A stretch of DNA of 64,000 bases. Origin: Bordetella genomosp. 9. Lineage in GTDB: Bacteria; Pseudomonadota; Gammaproteobacteria; Burkholderiales; Burkholderiaceae_B. Shown here piece by piece: positions 18,778 to 34,992 of this stretch (positions are counted from its first letter, which is position 1; each line of letters begins with the position of its first letter). The position numbers and the translations under genes were made by a program. The DNA lies in the NCBI RefSeq assembly GCF_002261425.1, contig NZ_NEVJ01000001.1, positions 992,001 to 1,056,000 of the forward strand. Direction: 5' to 3'. The notes beneath the pieces were generated by a model. The model was not told the DNA's origin. It worked only from the letters and a program-made list of their open reading frames with translations, and searched no databases.

Positions 18778-19632
18778 CTAGCGGAAGACCACCGTGCGGT
18801 TGCCGTTCAGCAGGATGCGGTGCTCGACATGGCTGCGCACCGCGCGCGCCAGCACCAGGGATTCGACGTCGCTGCCCACCTGGGTCAGGTCCTGCGCCGA
18901 CATGGTGTGGTCGACGCGCTCGATGTCCTGCTCGATGATGGGGCCTTCATCCAGGTCCGGCGTGACGTAGTGCGCGGTCGCGCCGATGATCTTCACGCCG
19001 CGCTGGTGCGCCTGGTGATAGGGCCGCGCGCCCTTGAAGCTGGGCAGGAAACTGTGATGGATGTTGATGGCCCGGCCCGCCAGCGCCCGGCACAGGTCCG
19101 CCGACAGGATCTGCATGTAGCGCGCCAGCACCACCAGGTCTATCCGCAGCGTATCGACCAGTTCCAGGATCCGCGCTTCCTGTTCGGCCTTGCTGTCCGC
19201 CGTGAGCGGCAGATGATGGAAGGGGATGTCGTAGGACGCCGCCAGGCCCGCGTAGTCGGGATGATTGGACACGATGGCCGCGACCTCGGCGTGCAGGTGG
19301 CCGCTGCGGACCCGGAACAGCAGGTCGTTCAGGCAATGCCCCTGCTTGCTGACCATGATCAGCAGGCGGGCCTTGCGGCGCGCATCGTGGATCTGCCAGT
19401 CCATCGCGTGTTCGCGCGCCAGCGGACCGAAGCGTTCCCGCAGTGCGTCCGGCGCGGTCGAGGCCGGCAGGTCGAAGTGCACGCGCAGGAAGAAGCGCCC
19501 GGTTTCGTCATCGCCGAACTGCTGCGAATCCAGGATGTTGCAGCCCAGTTCGAACAGCAGGCCGCTGACGCGGTACACGATGCCGGTACGGTCGGGGCAG
19601 GATAGCGTCAGGATGTAGTCGTTGTGCTGCAT
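18778..19632 (-). CDS. purU: Formyltetrahydrofolate deformylase
   Basis: This is a 284-residue enzyme that hydrolyses 10-formyl-THF to THF and formate, balancing one-carbon pools. The N-terminal ACT domain (about residues 1-80, YILTLSCPDRTGIVYRVSGLL) is followed by a formyltransferase-type catalytic domain. The active-site residues are visible: Asn-His in INIHHSFLPSFKGARPYHQA and the aspartate in YVTPDLDEGPII. The length matches the family. It is the last gene of a minus-strand run that also holds two flavoenzymes and pdxH, although the 100-base gap before it may contain its own promoter. Confidence 0.95.
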   Translation of the reverse strand: MQHNDYILTLSCPDRTGIVYRVSGLLFELGCNILDSQQFGDDETGRFFLRVHFDLPASTAPDALRERFGPLAREHAMDWQIHDARRKARLLIMVSKQGHCLNDLLFRVRSGHLHAEVAAIVSNHPDYAGLAASYDIPFHHLPLTADSKAEQEARILELVDTLRIDLVVLARYMQILSADLCRALAGRAINIHHSFLPSFKGARPYHQAHQRGVKIIGATAHYVTPDLDEGPIIEQDIERVDHTMSAQDLTQVGSDVESLVLARAVRSHVEHRILLNGNRTVVFR

Positions 19633-19732
19633 GATGGGTACGTGGCGTCCGGCTTTGGATATCGTTCTGGCCCAGGCGGGCGGTCATCGGGAGTGGGGCG
19701 GCGTTTCCGGGCAGGTCATGGCGTCCAGGCGT

Positions 19733-20848
19733 TCAGCTCCGTTCTTGCAACGCGGCCAGCGTGCGTTCGGCGATCGCCAGGCTGGCGGTCAATCCGGGCG
19801 ATTCGATGCCGAACAGGTTCACCAGGCCAGGAACGCCGTGTCGCGCCGGTCCCACGATGGCAAAGTCCGCCGCGGGTTCGTGGGGCCCGGAGATCTTGGG
19901 ACGGATACCGGTATAGCCCGGCGCCAGCGCGCCATCCGGCAACCCGGGCCAGTAGCTGCGCACCGCATCGTAGAACACATCCGCGCGGCGCGGGTCCAGC
20001 GTGTAGTCTTCCCGCGCGATCCACTCGGTATCGGGTCCGAACTTGGCCTGGCCACCCATGTCCAGCGTCAGGTGCACGCCCAGGCCGGCATGTTGCGGCA
20101 CCGGATAGATCAACCGTGAAAAGGGCGCGCGTCCCGCCAGGGTGAAATAGCTGCCCTTGCACAGGTAGGCGGTCGGGACCGTATCGGCGGGGACACCGGC
20201 GATCGCGCGCGCCAGCGCGGGCGCTTGCAGGCCCGCCGCGTTGATCAGCGTCGAGCAGGACAGCGCCATGCCGTCGTCGCCGCCGAAGCGCAGGTCGAAG
20301 CCGCCTTGCGCCCGCACGCCGCCGGACAGCAGGGGCGTATGGAATACGCATTGGGCGCCGGCGTTTTCCGCATCGCCCTGGTAGGCCAGCATCAAGGCAT
20401 GGCTGTCGACGATGCCGGTCGACGGCGACAGCAGCGCCGCCGTGCACCGCAGCGCGGGCTCCATCCGCATCGCCTGGTCGCCGGCCAGGCGTTGCAGGTC
20501 GTCGACGCCGTTGGCCGCCGCGCGTCGCGCGATGTCGTCCAGCATGGCGGCCTGCGCCTCGTCCGTGGCGACGATCAGCTTGCCCAGCCGCCGGTGCGGA
20601 ATGCCCCGTCCGGCGCAGTAGGCGTACAACAGCTGCTTGCCGCGCACGCAAAGCTCGGCCTTCAGGCTGCCGGCCGGATAGTAGATGCCCGCGTGGATGA
20701 CTTCCGAATTGCGCGAGCTGGTGCCCGTGCCTATGGCTTCGGCGGCGTCGGCCACCAGGACTTCCCGGCCCGCCATCGCGAGCGCGCGGGCGATGGCCAG
20801 GCCGACGACGCCCGCGCCGATCACGACGCAATCGATATCGGTACCCAT
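19733..20848 (-). CDS. FAD-dependent oxidoreductase, LhgO-like
   Basis: This is a 371-residue member of the DAO family. The N-terminal dinucleotide fold reads [19 protein letters not shown] (residues 5-23), followed by [15 protein letters not shown], characteristic of L-2-hydroxyglutarate oxidases. The C-terminal [12 protein letters not shown] and [15 protein letters not shown] segments fit that group. Expected reaction: oxidation of L-2-hydroxyglutarate or a similar 2-hydroxy acid, with electrons going to quinone or oxygen. The gene starts 11 bases after a flavin reductase gene and probably belongs to the same transcript. The substrate is inferred. Confidence 0.8.
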   Translation of the reverse strand: MGTDIDCVVIGAGVVGLAIARALAMAGREVLVADAAEAIGTGTSSRNSEVIHAGIYYPAGSLKAELCVRGKQLLYAYCAGRGIPHRRLGKLIVATDEAQAAMLDDIARRAAANGVDDLQRLAGDQAMRMEPALRCTAALLSPSTGIVDSHALMLAYQGDAENAGAQCVFHTPLLSGGVRAQGGFDLRFGGDDGMALSCSTLINAAGLQAPALARAIAGVPADTVPTAYLCKGSYFTLAGRAPFSRLIYPVPQHAGLGVHLTLDMGGQAKFGPDTEWIAREDYTLDPRRADVFYDAVRSYWPGLPDGALAPGYTGIRPKISGPHEPAADFAIVGPARHGVPGLVNLFGIESPGLTASLAIAERTLAALQERS

Positions 20849-20858
20849 TGCCGCCCGC

Positions 20859-21377
20859 CTATCCTCTTTCCGTCGTGGCGCGGTCCGGCGTCAGGTCGAA
20901 GCCGCCGGCGTGATAGACCAGGGGCAGGGCGCCGCTATGGCCGCAATGCTCCACTTGTCCCACCATGATGATGTGATCGCCTTCTTCATAGCGGCTGCGG
21001 TTGTAGCATTCGAACCAGGCCGCGCAGTGTTCGTCCAGCATGCGCGTGCCGCCCGGCGCGTAGACGTCGCGCATGCCCGCATAGCGCTCCAGCACGCTCC
21101 CGCGCGCGAAGCGCTGGGCCAGGTGCAGCTGGTCGGCGCTCAGCACGTTGACCACATAGCGCTCGCAGCGCATGAAGGCGTCGCGCGAGCCGGAGGACGC
21201 CGACAGGCTCCACAGCACCAGCGGCGGTTCCAGCGACACGGAATTGAAGGAGCTGACGGTCAAGCCCAGCGGCTTGCCGTCCGGCCCGTTGGCCGTGACC
21301 ACGGTCACGCCGGTCGCGAAGCGGCCCAGCGCGGTGCGGAAATAGCCGGCGTCGAAATCGGGAGCGGATGCGGACAT
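20859..21377 (-). CDS. Flavin reductase family protein
   Basis: This is a 172-residue flavin reductase-like FMN-binding domain protein. Diagnostic stretches are [35 protein letters not shown] and the late GDH motif in [14 protein letters not shown]. Such proteins use NAD(P)H to reduce FMN/FAD, often for a partner monooxygenase, but no monooxygenase gene is adjacent here. The gene starts 5 bases after pdxH, an FMN-linked vitamin B6 enzyme. Confidence 0.87.
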   Translation of the reverse strand: MSASAPDFDAGYFRTALGRFATGVTVVTANGPDGKPLGLTVSSFNSVSLEPPLVLWSLSASSGSRDAFMRCERYVVNVLSADQLHLAQRFARGSVLERYAGMRDVYAPGGTRMLDEHCAAWFECYNRSRYEEGDHIIMVGQVEHCGHSGALPLVYHAGGFDLTPDRATTERG

Positions 21378-21382
21378 GTGCT

Positions 21383-22024
21383 TCAGGGCGACAACCTGAC
21401 GATGCGCCAGGCCCTGCCGTCGCCGCTGTCGTCCGGCTCGTAGACCAGCCGGTCGTGCAGGCGCGACGGGCGGCCTTGCCAGAATTCGAAGCGATCCGGC
21501 ACCAGGCGGTAGCCGCCCCAGTAGTCCGGGCGCGGCGGCGCATCGCCGAAGCGCTGTTCGCAGTCGCGCAAGGCGGCTTCCAGGTTTTCCCGGGTGGCCG
21601 GCTGGCTCTGGTGCGAGGCGCAGGCGCCCAGCCGCGACCCCAGGGGGCGGCTGTGGAAGTAGGTGTCGGATTCTTCGGCCGACGTTTTTTCGATCGAGCC
21701 TTCGATGCGGACCTGCCGTTCCAGCGCCTGCCAGAAGAAGAGCAGGCTGGCGCGCGGATTGGTCGCCAGTTCCTGGCCCTTGCGCGATTCGTAATTGGTG
21801 TAGAAGACGAATCCGCGTGGATCCGCGCCCTTGATCAACACGATGCGCGCCGACGGATGGCCGCGTTCGTCGACGGTGGCCAGCGTCATGGCGTTGGGTT
21901 CGGGCACCTGGGCGGCGAGCGCCTCGTCGAACCAGGTGGAGAATTGGTCGAAAGGCGAAGCGGCGGCGTCGTTTTCGAGCAGGACTTTCTTTTCGTAGCT
22001 TTGGCGCAGATCTGCAAGGGACAT
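21383..22024 (-). CDS. pdxH: Pyridoxamine 5'-phosphate oxidase
   Basis: This 213-residue FMN enzyme converts pyridoxine/pyridoxamine phosphate to pyridoxal phosphate. The family pattern is complete: [64 protein letters not shown] and the C-terminal [24 protein letters not shown]. The length equals the E. coli enzyme's usual size. It is followed closely by the flavin reductase gene. Confidence 0.96.
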   Translation of the reverse strand: MSLADLRQSYEKKVLLENDAAASPFDQFSTWFDEALAAQVPEPNAMTLATVDERGHPSARIVLIKGADPRGFVFYTNYESRKGQELATNPRASLLFFWQALERQVRIEGSIEKTSAEESDTYFHSRPLGSRLGACASHQSQPATRENLEAALRDCEQRFGDAPPRPDYWGGYRLVPDRFEFWQGRPSRLHDRLVYEPDDSGDGRAWRIVRLSP

Positions 22025-22161
22025 GGCGGGCTCACGGAGGCGGCCGCGCTGCGCGCGCTTGCATGGACAAGAGGGCGGTGCGGCCTGGCCTGGGGCTAAA
22101 GCGCCAGTTTACCGCTCTTGCGGATATGCGGCCTCGGACCACCGGTCATGAAGCGGCCGTT

Positions 22162-22806
22162 TCAGCTATCCGGCAAGGTGTGGCGCTCCGCCGCCAGCAG
22201 GCGCGCCACGCGCATCAGGCGGCGGTCATGGATACCGGACTGGCGCAGCGCTTCCGCGGTCTGCAGGACGTAATCCATGCATGGGCCATACTGGCCGCTG
22301 GCGCGCCGCACGATGGCCAGGATTTCGTCCTCGGGCAAGGCGGGGATATAGGCCGGTCCGCTGCGGTTCATCACGAACACCAGTCCTTTGACCGGGCCGT
22401 CGTCCGTGGCGCAGGACAGCCAGCGCGGCAGATAGGCGCCGGTGGACATTTCCCGCCTCCAGAGCTGCGGAAAGAAGGCCGGCACCTGGGCGCTGTCCAT
22501 CCGGTACACCACGCCGCGGCATGAACCGCCACGGTCCAGGCCGAACACCAGCCCCGGCGATTCCGGCGTGCCGCGGTTGATGCGCGACCACAGGCACAGG
22601 GCGCGGTGGTAACCGCGCAGGGTGGCCAGCCGCCTTTCCACATACTCGAATTCGGGCCGCCAGATCAGGGAGCCGTAGCCGAAGATCCAGACGTCCTCGT
22701 CCGGCCGTCGGTGCCGCAGCGCGTCTTCCATCGACGCCTGGCGCTCTTCCGGCGTCCACAGGCGGAACGGTATCTGGGCGGGCGTTTTAGGCTCAGGCAT
22801 TCCCAT
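22162..22806 (-). CDS. chaC: Gamma-glutamylcyclotransferase, ChaC family
   Basis: This 214-residue protein carries the ChaC signature FGYGSLIWRPEFEY (about residues 42-55), and RGYHRALCLWSRINRGTPESPGLVFGL in pieces typical of the glutathione-specific enzymes that release 5-oxoproline and Cys-Gly. It overlaps the upstream MFS gene by 14 bases, so the two are translated from one message. The first ATG and the one two codons later are both possible starts. Confidence 0.9.
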   Translation of the reverse strand: MGMPEPKTPAQIPFRLWTPEERQASMEDALRHRRPDEDVWIFGYGSLIWRPEFEYVERRLATLRGYHRALCLWSRINRGTPESPGLVFGLDRGGSCRGVVYRMDSAQVPAFFPQLWRREMSTGAYLPRWLSCATDDGPVKGLVFVMNRSGPAYIPALPEDEILAIVRRASGQYGPCMDYVLQTAEALRQSGIHDRRLMRVARLLAAERHTLPDS

Positions 22807-24001
22807 CGGACCCGGCTGGCGGCATACGGTTCAACCATCCTGCCGCGGCCAGGGCCAGGGCGTAGGCCCAGAACAGCGGGGCGATGCCGACGACGGCGCC
22901 CAGGGCGCCGAAGGTCAGGGGCAGCGACACCTGGGAGCCGTTGATCATCGCCATGCGCAGACCGACCGACTCGGCCGCGCGGCCTGGCGGGGAATGCTGG
23001 TGCAACAAGGCCAGGATGCTGGGTTGGCTGGACCCGAGCGCCAGGCCCAGGGCGAACGACAGTCCGATCAGGATGGCAACGTCGGTGAAAAACGGGTAAA
23101 TCATGAAGTCCGCCGCCGCCGTGCCCATGGCAACGCGGATCAGGGTCCAGGACCGCACTCGCCGCTGGATGAGCGGCAAAGCCAGGCGGATGATGAAAGT
23201 TGCCGCCGAAAAAGCGGCGAGAACGATGCCTATCGTGGTGGCGGACAGGCCGATCGCGACGCCGAACAGGGGCACGATGAACAGATGGCTGTCCCAGGCG
23301 CCCGACAGGATGGTGTTGACCAGGAGGATGCGCCTTAACGGCGGCGAAGCCAACAATTCGGTCACGCGCCGCTGTTCCAGCTGCGGCGGCTCACCTCGCC
23401 GCTGCCGCTTGCGCGGCAGATGGCGCCGCAGCCGGTACAGGCCGGTCGCCGCCCCGAGCGGGCCCGCGGCCAGCAGGGCGAAGGCCGCGCCGCCGCCCAT
23501 GTGGTCGATGGCGAAACCACCCACCAGCGGTCCGCAGAAGCCGGATGCGGCCAGCGCGATCGACATCCAGGAAAAGTTGCGCAGCCGCTCTTCCGTGCGC
23601 ACTTGCCCCAGGACGTTCTGGGTCGCCACCTGATGCAGCATGAAGCCCACGCCCAGGCAGCACGAGGCGAACAGCAGCGACATGCGGGTCGACACCAGTG
23701 CCGGCACGAGCGTGCCGACCGCCAATATCGCCGTACCGATGACCATGGGCCGCCGCGTGCCGACCTTATCCACCCATCTTCCCGCTTTTACCGAGAAAAC
23801 CATGGGAAGTATGGCGAAAACGGCGATAAGTACGCCGACCGTGAATGTGGAGAGCCCGATGTGCAGGGCGCTGAGAGAAACGGTTACACGACCGCCTGTC
23901 AACGCCACGTGGTTCATCATATTGATCAGGCACAGCGACACGGCTCCTGAGGCGGAGGCGGCAATCGGCGCGATCGAGGGGGAAGAATCGGACTGTGGCA
24001 C
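22793..24001 (-). CDS. Major facilitator superfamily transporter
   Basis: This is a 402-residue integral membrane protein with about 12 hydrophobic helices. The loop 2-3 motif is recognisable as AGRWVDKVGTRRP (around residues 70-85). The central loop is basic (RLRRHLPRKRQRRGEPP). The gene ends inside chaC and is divergent from a BaeSR-like two-component system 245 bases away, which would fit a drug or metabolite exporter controlled by that system. The substrate is unknown. Confidence 0.85.
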   Translation of the reverse strand: MPQSDSSPSIAPIAASASGAVSLCLINMMNHVALTGGRVTVSLSALHIGLSTFTVGVLIAVFAILPMVFSVKAGRWVDKVGTRRPMVIGTAILAVGTLVPALVSTRMSLLFASCCLGVGFMLHQVATQNVLGQVRTEERLRNFSWMSIALAASGFCGPLVGGFAIDHMGGGAAFALLAAGPLGAATGLYRLRRHLPRKRQRRGEPPQLEQRRVTELLASPPLRRILLVNTILSGAWDSHLFIVPLFGVAIGLSATTIGIVLAAFSAATFIIRLALPLIQRRVRSWTLIRVAMGTAAADFMIYPFFTDVAILIGLSFALGLALGSSQPSILALLHQHSPPGRAAESVGLRMAMINGSQVSLPLTFGALGAVVGIAPLFWAYALALAAAGWLNRMPPAGSDGNA

Positions 24002-24245
24002 GGTAATTTTGTCTTATTCTGTGCCTAACTTCCCCCTATGTCGAGTCAGCTTGCTAGGTGAGGAGGGTCAGTAACATTTACGCAACAGTATGCAGGATTC
24101 GTCCTTCGTGGCCTGTGGCAAGGCGTAAAGATTGTGGAACAGTGGCGCAGGCAACCCCGAGGGCGCGCCGGGGTGGTTAACATTTGACCGATTCGCCGCG
24201 GCCCGCGCGGGCGTCGTTCGTGCCGCGCATCGTCCGCATCCAGCC

Positions 24246-25721
24246 ATGAGATTAGGCATTACCTTCAAATTGTTCCTGGCCATCCTCGCCACCAGCCTGG
24301 CGGTGACCCTGGCCATGGGATCCGCCGTGCGGTGGAACTTCGAGCGTCATTTCCTTTCGTACGTCAAGGAAAGGGAACTACGACGAGTCGATCGGATGCG
24401 GCAAACTTTGGCGGACTTGTATCGCGAGCGCGGCAGCTGGGAAGCGCTGCGCGGCAATCCGTCGCTCTGGAACCATATCCTGACGGTGCCGCCCGGCGAT
24501 CCCGCCCTGCGCCGCCATCCGCCGCCCCATGGCGTGCTGGAATGGTTGTCGGACCTGGATCCCAACCTGCCGCCGCCGGGGCCGCTGATGGAGCCGCCCG
24601 ATCCGGATTGGGCCCCGGGGCGCGACTTCCTGGCCTTGCCCTTCACCCTGCTGGACAACCAGATGCGCGTGGTGGCGGGCTATTCCGCGCCCACCCCTGG
24701 CGCGCCCCGCCGCGCCGTCGATGTGGATGGCATGACCGTGGGATGGCTGGTCACCCCATTCCCCAACCGCCTGCCCAGCGAGGCCGACCAGCGGTTCCAG
24801 CGCGAGCAATCCGAAGCGACCTGGGTGATCGGGGCCCTGGCCGCCTTGCTGGCGGCGGCGGTCAGCATCTTACTGGCGCGGATTTTCCTGGCGCCCGTCA
24901 GGCGGCTGGCCAGCGCCACCCATCGGCTGTCGGCCGGCGACTATGCCACCCGGGTGAACGTTACCTCGGCGGACGAACTGGGGCGGCTGGGCCAGGATTT
25001 CAACCGCCTGGCCCATACCCTGGAACGCAACGAGTCCCTGCGGCGCGAAATGGTGGCCGACATCTCGCATGAATTGCGCACGCCGCTGGCGATACTGCGT
25101 GGCGAGATGGAAGCACTGCAGGATGGCGTGCGGCCGTTCTCGCCCGAGGCCCTGGCGTCGCTGCAGGCCGAAGTGTCGATGCTCAGCAAGCTGATCGACG
25201 ATCTCTACGAACTGGCGCTGGCCGATGTGGGCGCACTGTCGTACCGCCTGGCGCCGGTCAGCATGGCGGATATCGTCGAGCAATCGATCGACGCGTACCG
25301 CGAGCGCCTGGCCGCGCGCGGCCTGCGCGTGGAAACTTCTTTCAGCGGCGATCCCTGCATCGTCGAAGGCGACGCCCAGCGCCTGACGCAACTGATGAAC
25401 AACCTGCTCGAGAACACCTCGCGCTATACCGATCCGGGCGGCGTGGTGCGGGTCGTCGCGCGCACCGAAGGCGAGACCGTGGTGGTGGAATGCCAGGACT
25501 CCGCGCCGGGCGTTCCCGCGCAGTTCCTGCCCCGGCTGTTCGACCGGCTGTTTCGCGTGGATCCGTCGCGATCCCGCGAAAGCGGGGGGGCCGGCCTGGG
25601 GCTGGCCATCTGCCAGCGCATCGTCGAATCGCACCGCGGCACCATCCAGGCCATGCCGTCCGACCTGGGCGGGCTGTGCGTGCGCATCGTTTTTCCCCTG
25701 GCCCAGGCGGCCACGTCCTGA
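24246..25721 (+). CDS. baeS: BaeS-like sensor histidine kinase
   Basis: This is a 491-residue kinase. The start at 24246 gives [16 protein letters not shown] followed by the first membrane helix; the upstream extension to 24132 is unlikely. A periplasmic region rich in Pro (about 30-190) is followed by a second helix ([20 protein letters not shown]), a HAMP segment, the H-box [12 protein letters not shown] with His275, the N-box [15 protein letters not shown] and the G-box GGAGLGLAI. The dimerisation and ATPase domains are complete. It is followed by its response regulator after 8 bases. The order and similarity match envelope-stress sensor BaeS; the signal is not known here. Confidence 0.88.
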   Translation: MRLGITFKLFLAILATSLAVTLAMGSAVRWNFERHFLSYVKERELRRVDRMRQTLADLYRERGSWEALRGNPSLWNHILTVPPGDPALRRHPPPHGVLEWLSDLDPNLPPPGPLMEPPDPDWAPGRDFLALPFTLLDNQMRVVAGYSAPTPGAPRRAVDVDGMTVGWLVTPFPNRLPSEADQRFQREQSEATWVIGALAALLAAAVSILLARIFLAPVRRLASATHRLSAGDYATRVNVTSADELGRLGQDFNRLAHTLERNESLRREMVADISHELRTPLAILRGEMEALQDGVRPFSPEALASLQAEVSMLSKLIDDLYELALADVGALSYRLAPVSMADIVEQSIDAYRERLAARGLRVETSFSGDPCIVEGDAQRLTQLMNNLLENTSRYTDPGGVVRVVARTEGETVVVECQDSAPGVPAQFLPRLFDRLFRVDPSRSRESGGAGLGLAICQRIVESHRGTIQAMPSDLGGLCVRIVFPLAQAATS

Positions 25722-25729
25722 GACACATC

Positions 25730-26398
25730 ATGATTCTGATCGTAGAAGACGAACCCAAGCTGGCGGCCCTGCTGACCGACTACCTGCGCGCCGCGCGGTA
25801 CGAAACCGAATCGCTGGCCGACGGCGCCGAGGCGCTGGCGGCGATACGCCGCATGAAACCCGACCTGGTGCTGCTGGACCTGATGCTGCCCGGCCGCGAC
25901 GGCCTGGAAGTGTGCCGCGAATTGCGCACGTTCAGCGACGTGCCGGTGATCATGGTCACGGCGCGGGTGGAGGAAATCGACCGGCTCATCGGCCTGGAGA
26001 TGGGCGCCGACGACTACATCTGCAAGCCCTTCAGCCCGCGCGAAGTCGTGGCGCGCGTGAAGGCCATCCTGCGGCGCGCGCGCGGTCCCAACAACGGCGG
26101 GCACCACCAGTCCCTGCTGGAGATCCGTCCGGAGCATCATATGGCCACGCTGGACGGCAAGGCGCTGTCGCTGACCCCCGTCGAGTTCCGCCTGCTGCAG
26201 GCGCTGTCGGCGGCGGAAGGCAAGATCCTGTCGCGCGACGCGCTGCTGAACCACCTGTACGCGGATCATCGCGTCGTCACCGACCGCACGGTCGACAGCC
26301 ATATCAAGAACCTGCGGCGCAAGTTCGAAGCCGTGCTGCCCGGCCACGACCTGATCCGGTCGATCTACGGCGTGGGCTACAAGCTGGAAATGCATTGA
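25730..26398 (+). CDS. baeR: BaeR-like response regulator
   Basis: This is a 222-residue OmpR-class regulator: receiver domain with the acidic pocket EDE near the N-terminus, phosphoacceptor Asp50 ([13 protein letters not shown]) and Lys in the CKPFSP loop, then a winged-helix domain with [12 protein letters not shown] and [14 protein letters not shown] choose the ATG at 25730; the frame is open further upstream inside the kinase gene, but that is a shadow. It pairs with the kinase at 24246 and could control the divergent MFS gene. Confidence 0.9.
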   Translation: MILIVEDEPKLAALLTDYLRAARYETESLADGAEALAAIRRMKPDLVLLDLMLPGRDGLEVCRELRTFSDVPVIMVTARVEEIDRLIGLEMGADDYICKPFSPREVVARVKAILRRARGPNNGGHHQSLLEIRPEHHMATLDGKALSLTPVEFRLLQALSAAEGKILSRDALLNHLYADHRVVTDRTVDSHIKNLRRKFEAVLPGHDLIRSIYGVGYKLEMH

Positions 26399-26449
26399 GG
26401 CCGGCCTGACCGGGCCGCGGCGCGGGCGCATGCGAAAATGCCACCCATC

Positions 26450-27301
26450 ATGAGCATTGCCATCGATCCCCCGACCTGCGACATCGACGCGGAGCGCCGC
26501 TTCGGCGGCCTGGCGCGCCTGTACGGCCCCGGCGCGCCGGACCGCCTGCGCGCCGCGCGCATCGCGGTGGTGGGCCTGGGGGGCGTCGGTTCCTGGACGG
26601 CGGAAGCGCTGGCGCGCAGCGGCGTGGGCGCCCTGACGTTGATCGACCTCGACCACATCGCCGAATCCAATGTGAACCGGCAGATCCATGCCTTGTCGGA
26701 AACGCTGGGCCAGGCCAAGGTCGCGGCGATGGCGGCCAGGGTGGGCGGCATCAATCCGGCGTGCGCCGTCACGCAGGTCGACGACTTCGTCACGCCCGAT
26801 AACGTCGCCGACGTGCTGGCCTCGGACTTTGACGCCGTGATCGACTGCACGGACCAGGCGGCGGCGAAGATCGCCATGATCCTGCATGCCCGCCGGCGTG
26901 GCCTGGGCCTGCTGGTATGCGGCGGCGCGGGCGGCAAGACCGACCCGCTGGCCTTGCGCGTGGGCGATCTGTCGCAGGCCTGCAATGACGCCTTGCTGGC
27001 GAAGCTGCGCAACAAGCTGCGCCGCGAACACGGTTATCCCAAGGCCGCCGCCAAGGCCGGCAAGGCGCCGTCACGGACGCCGAAGATGCACGTGCGGGCC
27101 TTGTGGTTCGACCAGCCGGCGATCCTGCCGGCCGCCTGGACCGCCGGGGCGGAGGCGGAAGACGACGTTGGCGCCATGGTGGCGCCGCTCGCGCCGCAAG
27201 GCTTGTCCTGCGCCGGGTACGGCTCGTCCATCACCATCACCGCGACCATGGGCATGGCGGCGGCCGATCAGGCCCTGCGGCTGGTATTGGCGCGCACCTA
27301 G
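26450..27301 (+). CDS. tcdA: tRNA threonylcarbamoyladenosine dehydratase
   Basis: This protein of about 283 residues is an E1-like ATP-dependent enzyme that cyclises t6A37 of tRNA to ct6A. It shows the nucleotide-binding glycine loop VVGLGGVGSWTAEALARSG, LIDLDHIAESNVNRQIHAL and DCTDQAAAKI, all specific to the YgdL/TcdA branch. An ATG at 26438 would add four residues; neither start has a strong ribosome site. It converges on pabC, with only 4 bases between the stops. Confidence 0.93.
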   Translation: MSIAIDPPTCDIDAERRFGGLARLYGPGAPDRLRAARIAVVGLGGVGSWTAEALARSGVGALTLIDLDHIAESNVNRQIHALSETLGQAKVAAMAARVGGINPACAVTQVDDFVTPDNVADVLASDFDAVIDCTDQAAAKIAMILHARRRGLGLLVCGGAGGKTDPLALRVGDLSQACNDALLAKLRNKLRREHGYPKAAAKAGKAPSRTPKMHVRALWFDQPAILPAAWTAGAEAEDDVGAMVAPLAPQGLSCAGYGSSITITATMGMAAADQALRLVLART

Positions 27302-27305
27302 CCGG

Positions 27306-27992
27306 CTAGCGCGCCGGCGCCGCTTTCGCGCCCAGGCGGAATTCCACGTCCATCCACCCGCGCAGCGCGTTGGATAAACGGATGCGGCTGGCGCGCCGCA
27401 TATCGTCCTCGTACAGGATGCGCTCCTGGACCAGGCCGGCGTCCAGCAGCGCGGCGCGCTGCACCCCGGGCAGGCAGCCGCAGTCCACGGGCGGCGTGAA
27501 CCATGTGCCGCCCATCTGCAGATAGACGTTGGTGCGGCTGCCTTCGCACAACTCGCCCCGCTCGTTGCACAGCACCGCGTCGAACAGGTCCGGATGCCGC
27601 GCCAGCCATTCGGTGATGTCGTCATACCAGGGCCGGTGCGTGGTCTTGTGGCGCAGCATCGATTCGCCGGACGACAGCCGGCTGGTCCACAGGCAGACGC
27701 CTTGGGGCGTGGGCAGCGGCGGCAGCGGCGCGGTGCGCAGCGTCAGCGTGCCATCCGGATGGTGCAGCAGGCGCAGGCGGTGCGGTCCGGGGCCTTGCGC
27801 CGTGCCGGCGGCCGTGAGCACTTCCGCGCGCACCCTGGCGGCATCCGAGCGGTGGCCGAGCGCGGCGCACGAAGCCTGCAGGCGCGCCATGTGGCGATCC
27901 AGCAGCGGCATGCGTCCGTCGGCATCGACGCGGAGGGTTTCGATGAGGTCCGGCAGGACGGCCGGTGCGCGTGGGCTGGAGGTGGCGCTCAT
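27306..27992 (-). CDS. pabC: Aminodeoxychorismate lyase-like aminotransferase
   Basis: This is a 228-residue fold-type IV PLP enzyme. The Schiff-base lysine is expected at about Lys116 (SMLRHKTTHRPWYDD), and LCNERGELCEGSRTNVYL plus a GCLPGVQRAALL stretch match PabC/branched-chain aminotransferase-like proteins. The start at 27992 overlaps the pabB stop by four bases (ATGA), indicating translational coupling. It should convert aminodeoxychorismate to p-aminobenzoate and pyruvate for folate synthesis. A longer frame reaching 28343 is an out-of-gene extension. Confidence 0.9.
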   Translation of the reverse strand: MSATSSPRAPAVLPDLIETLRVDADGRMPLLDRHMARLQASCAALGHRSDAARVRAEVLTAAGTAQGPGPHRLRLLHHPDGTLTLRTAPLPPLPTPQGVCLWTSRLSSGESMLRHKTTHRPWYDDITEWLARHPDLFDAVLCNERGELCEGSRTNVYLQMGGTWFTPPVDCGCLPGVQRAALLDAGLVQERILYEDDMRRASRIRLSNALRGWMDVEFRLGAKAAPAR

Positions 27993-29122
27993 GCGGGGTC
28001 GAGTTCCTGGTCGAGGATGCGGGCCTTCCACAGGCATTCCTGCCATTCGGAATCTGGCTCGGAGTCGTGGACGATGCCGCCGCCCACACCATAGACGCCG
28101 CGGCCGTCGGCGTCCACCACCAGGGTGCGGATCGCCACGTTCAGCGAAAAATCGCCGTCCGGCGCCAGCCAGCCTAGGCTGCCGCAATACAGGCCGCGCG
28201 GCGCGATCTCGGCCTGGCGGATGTGGGCCAGCGCGGCGACCTTGGGCGCGCCCGTCACCGAACCGCAGGGAAACAGCGCGCGCAGCACGTCGCCCAGGCC
28301 GGCTCGCGGCGCGCGCGCCGTGACGGTCGACGTCATGGTCCACACGGTGGGATAGCGTTCCAGCGTGAACAAGGGGTCGGCGCGCACGCTGCCGGTTTCG
28401 GCGATGCGGCCCAGGTCGTTGCGCAGCAGGTCGACGATCATCAGGTTTTCGGCGCGGTTCTTGTCGCTGGCCAGCAGCGCCTGGCCCAGCGCATGGTCGC
28501 GTGCGGGATCGGCATCGCGTGGCGCGGTGCCTTTCATGGGCCGGGTGGTCAGCAGGTCGCCGCGCCGCTGCACGAACAGTTCGGGCGAGAAGGACAGCAC
28601 CGACTGCCCGCCATCCTCGATGAAGGCGGCGTGCGCGACCGGATTGCGGGCGGCGATGCGGCGATAGAGCGCGCGCCGGTCACCCCGCACGCGCACGTCC
28701 AGCGGCATGGTGTAGTTGACCTGGTAATAGTCGCCCCGGCCGATGCCGTCGCGTATGGCCGCTATCCGGTCCAGGTAGCTGGCGCGATCCTGCCGCGCGG
28801 CGATGGCGGCGATGGCGCCCGCGCTTCCGGCCGGCGGCGCGGCGGCCGCCCAGGGCGTTTCCTGCCGGGCCTGGTCGAATACCAGGGCCCGCAGGCGCGG
28901 CCGGCCGGTGATGCCGCTCGCCGTGCCGGCCGGCGGGGGCAGCAGCCATTCGCCCAGTTCGAAATCCAGCAGCAGCGCGACCCAGCGGCCGGCGGCACGG
29001 GCGGCCTCCATGGCGTCCAGGGCAGCCTGCACCTGATCCGGCGCGCAGGCCTCGATGCGGTCGCGCGGGCCTTCCAGCTGCAAGGCCCGCCCGGCCAGGC
29101 GGTCTTCGAAACGGCAGAACAT
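27989..29122 (-). CDS. pabB: Aminodeoxychorismate synthase component I
   Basis: This is a 377-residue chorismate-utilising enzyme. The C-terminal chorismate-binding domain is complete: DYYQVNYTMPLDVRV, the TRPMKGTAPR motif with the catalytic lysine, ENLMIVDLLRNDLGRIA and ALFPCGSVTGAPK. The N-terminal part is shorter than in E. coli PabB, and the tryptophan-binding region is reduced, as in many compact PabB proteins. It makes 4-amino-4-deoxychorismate using ammonia from a PabA-type glutaminase encoded elsewhere. It overlaps pabC by 4 bases. Confidence 0.92.
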   Translation of the reverse strand: MFCRFEDRLAGRALQLEGPRDRIEACAPDQVQAALDAMEAARAAGRWVALLLDFELGEWLLPPPAGTASGITGRPRLRALVFDQARQETPWAAAAPPAGSAGAIAAIAARQDRASYLDRIAAIRDGIGRGDYYQVNYTMPLDVRVRGDRRALYRRIAARNPVAHAAFIEDGGQSVLSFSPELFVQRRGDLLTTRPMKGTAPRDADPARDHALGQALLASDKNRAENLMIVDLLRNDLGRIAETGSVRADPLFTLERYPTVWTMTSTVTARAPRAGLGDVLRALFPCGSVTGAPKVAALAHIRQAEIAPRGLYCGSLGWLAPDGDFSLNVAIRTLVVDADGRGVYGVGGGIVHDSEPDSEWQECLWKARILDQELDPA

Positions 29123-29130
29123 CGGAACCT

Positions 29131-34881
<5,751 letters not shown>

Positions 34882-34992
34882 GTACGTATCGTAGCCTGGG
34901 CGTCAATAGGGGTCGGACCATGCCCTTGGTCCCCAGTCGGGATAGCGCCCGGGGAGGAGGCTGTGGGATAATCGCCTATATTGTGAGTCAAT

